NCBI GenBank assembly: GCA_964587525.1
Contig: CAZPLZ010000182.1
Coordinates: 1-6,518, forward strand
Source: CAZPLZ01 sp964587525
GTDB lineage: Bacteria; Oederibacteriota; CAKKQC01
Direction of reading: 5' to 3'
DNA length: 6,518 nt
Both the position numbers and the translations under genes were made by a program. Numbering within the stretch: position 1 is the stretch's first letter; each line of letters opens with the position of its first letter. The notes under the pieces were generated by a model, which had not been told where the DNA came from, ran no database searches, and saw only the letters and a list, made by a program, of their open reading frames with translations. This document shows, one piece after another, positions 5,715 through 6,518 of the stretch.

Positions 5715-6518
5715 GCGGATTTCCCGTGGACCGTGGCATCCGTGGCCTGGAGGAGAACTGTGCCATCGGCGGCCTGGCGGATCGCGTTGTCCACGTCTGG
5801 CTCACCTTGGATCTCGAGGACGATGACCGAGATCATACGATCTGGAGCTTGCGAGGGGACATCGATGAGATAGCTGTCACCGTCCTTCCGGATTGGGAGG
5901 GCCGTGTCAGGACTGGCCAGCAGCCAGGCTTGCTTGACGGTGTTCCTCAAACCGGGCACCGGTAAGGAGCCGTCAGGCCATTCAAAAACATGCAGGTACA
6001 GCCGGCCTGGCTTGGCCGTGCACCGGCCCCAGGGCAGGCGCCGGAATGGGCTGGCCTGGCTGCCATAGATCGCCTCACCATTCGCCTTTAACCACATGCC
6101 GATCTCGCTGAGCCGCGCAATGCTGGGTCGGGGGATGGTGCCCTCTGCGGTGGGACTGACATTGAGTAGGTAATTCCCACCCTTGCTTACGATATCGACC
6201 AGGTTTTGAATGAGCGATGTCGTCGATTTCCAATTGTGATCATAGGACTTGAACCCCCACGTGTCGTTCATCGTCATGCACGTTTCCCAATCCCTGCCCG
6301 CGATGCCGGTCGCCGGGATGAATTGCTCCGGCGTTTCCGTGTCGCCGGCGAATCCACCGCCAAGCCGGTTGTTGGTGATGATCCCTGGCTGAAGATCCAG
6401 CAACGGAGCGAGCAGCTCCGCGTATTCGCGGCTCATGCCGACCGGCGTATCCCACCACAGAACGGCGATGCGACCGTAATTGGATAGAATCTCGCGCACC
6501 TGCTCCGCGGCGACCATA
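5369..6518 (-). CDS. GH29 alpha-L-fucosidase, C-terminal part (5' end beyond window)
   Basis: The open frame runs from the right edge to TGA 5371-5369, 382 residues visible. The Met at 6517 is almost surely internal, because it falls just before the conserved QVREILSNYG. GH29 enzymes are retaining hydrolases that release alpha-linked L-fucose. The visible catalytic part has AVLWWDTPVG (18-27), whose Asp23 sits where the GH29 nucleophile lies. It also has GDTETPEQFIP (58-68) and MNDTWGFKSYDHNWKS (83-98), then GGNYLLNVSPTAEG (113-126) and NGEAIYG (146-152). Residues about 155-250 form a beta-sandwich typical after the barrel. About 268-380 form a second appended domain (ETGGGKDNIGYW, WVSWEF, SWTDFV, MNLKSVTL), a carbohydrate-binding-like module common in such enzymes of PVC bacteria. 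At least the N-terminal half of the barrel and any signal peptide are outside the window. Confidence 0.9.
   Translation of the reverse strand, partial: MVAAEQVREILSNYGRIAVLWWDTPVGMSREYAELLAPLLDLQPGIITNNRLGGGFAGDTETPEQFIPATGIAGRDWETCMTMNDTWGFKSYDHNWKSTTSLIQNLVDIVSKGGNYLLNVSPTAEGTIPRPSIARLSEIGMWLKANGEAIYGSQASPFRRLPWGRCTAKPGRLYLHVFEWPDGSLPVPGLRNTVKQAWLLASPDTALPIRKDGDSYLIDVPSQAPDRMISVIVLEIQGEPDVDNAIRQAADGTVLLQATDATVHGKSARYETGGGKDNIGYWTDPKDWVSWEFALGKPGMFTVHITYACDPGTGGSEYILTVGDHELSGKIEGTSSWTDFVTKELGRVNLAAAGHQTLSVKPNTMPGSAVMNLKSVTLTPKP

Noticed and set aside
6515..6517. ATG as the start of the GH29 protein
   Set aside because: It falls directly before the conserved QVREILSNYG segment in the middle of the GH29 barrel, so the gene continues beyond the window.

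Overview
This GC-rich window looks like chromosomal DNA from a polysaccharide-degrading bacterium of the PVC type (Verrucomicrobia, Planctomycetes or Lentisphaerae). That assignment is inferred from gene content, namely a GH29 alpha-L-fucosidase with an appended beta-sandwich domain and a secreted GH141-type beta-helix protein. No phylogenetic marker is present.

Layout, plus strand (1-2137): the tail of an unrecognised gene overlaps by ATGA a stand-alone cobalamin-independent methionine synthase (MetE C-terminal type) gene. The MetE-like gene carries a single-base frameshift near 682-686. A 74-base gap holding a long REP-like palindrome follows, then a UlaG-like metallo-beta-lactamase-fold hydrolase. 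Layout, minus strand (6518 down to 2134): the C-terminal part of a GH29 alpha-L-fucosidase cut by the window edge, a 79-base gap with a small hairpin and a strong promoter, a RelB/RelE-type toxin-antitoxin pair, and an approximately 890-residue GH141-like right-handed beta-helix protein. The two clusters converge and their stop codons overlap at 2134-2137, so there is no space between them for a terminator.

How the genes fit together: GH29 and GH141 both include characterised alpha-L-fucosidases, so the minus-strand genes plausibly act on a fucose-containing polysaccharide such as fucoidan or pectic rhamnogalacturonan II (inference). The toxin-antitoxin pair sits between the two glycoside hydrolases, in the same orientation, with its own promoter. 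The toxin stop codon overlaps a putative CTG start of the GH141-like gene (CTGA overlap), preceded by a good Shine-Dalgarno sequence lying inside the toxin's last codons. Only that start gives the beta-helix protein a signal peptide.

I see no wholly new system. The points most worth checking are the toxin/beta-helix CTGA junction, the MetE-like frameshift, and the toxin-antitoxin promoter/operator with its tandem 8-bp repeats. No tRNA, rRNA, CRISPR array or insertion sequence was recognised, and no gene-free stretch exceeds 300 bases.
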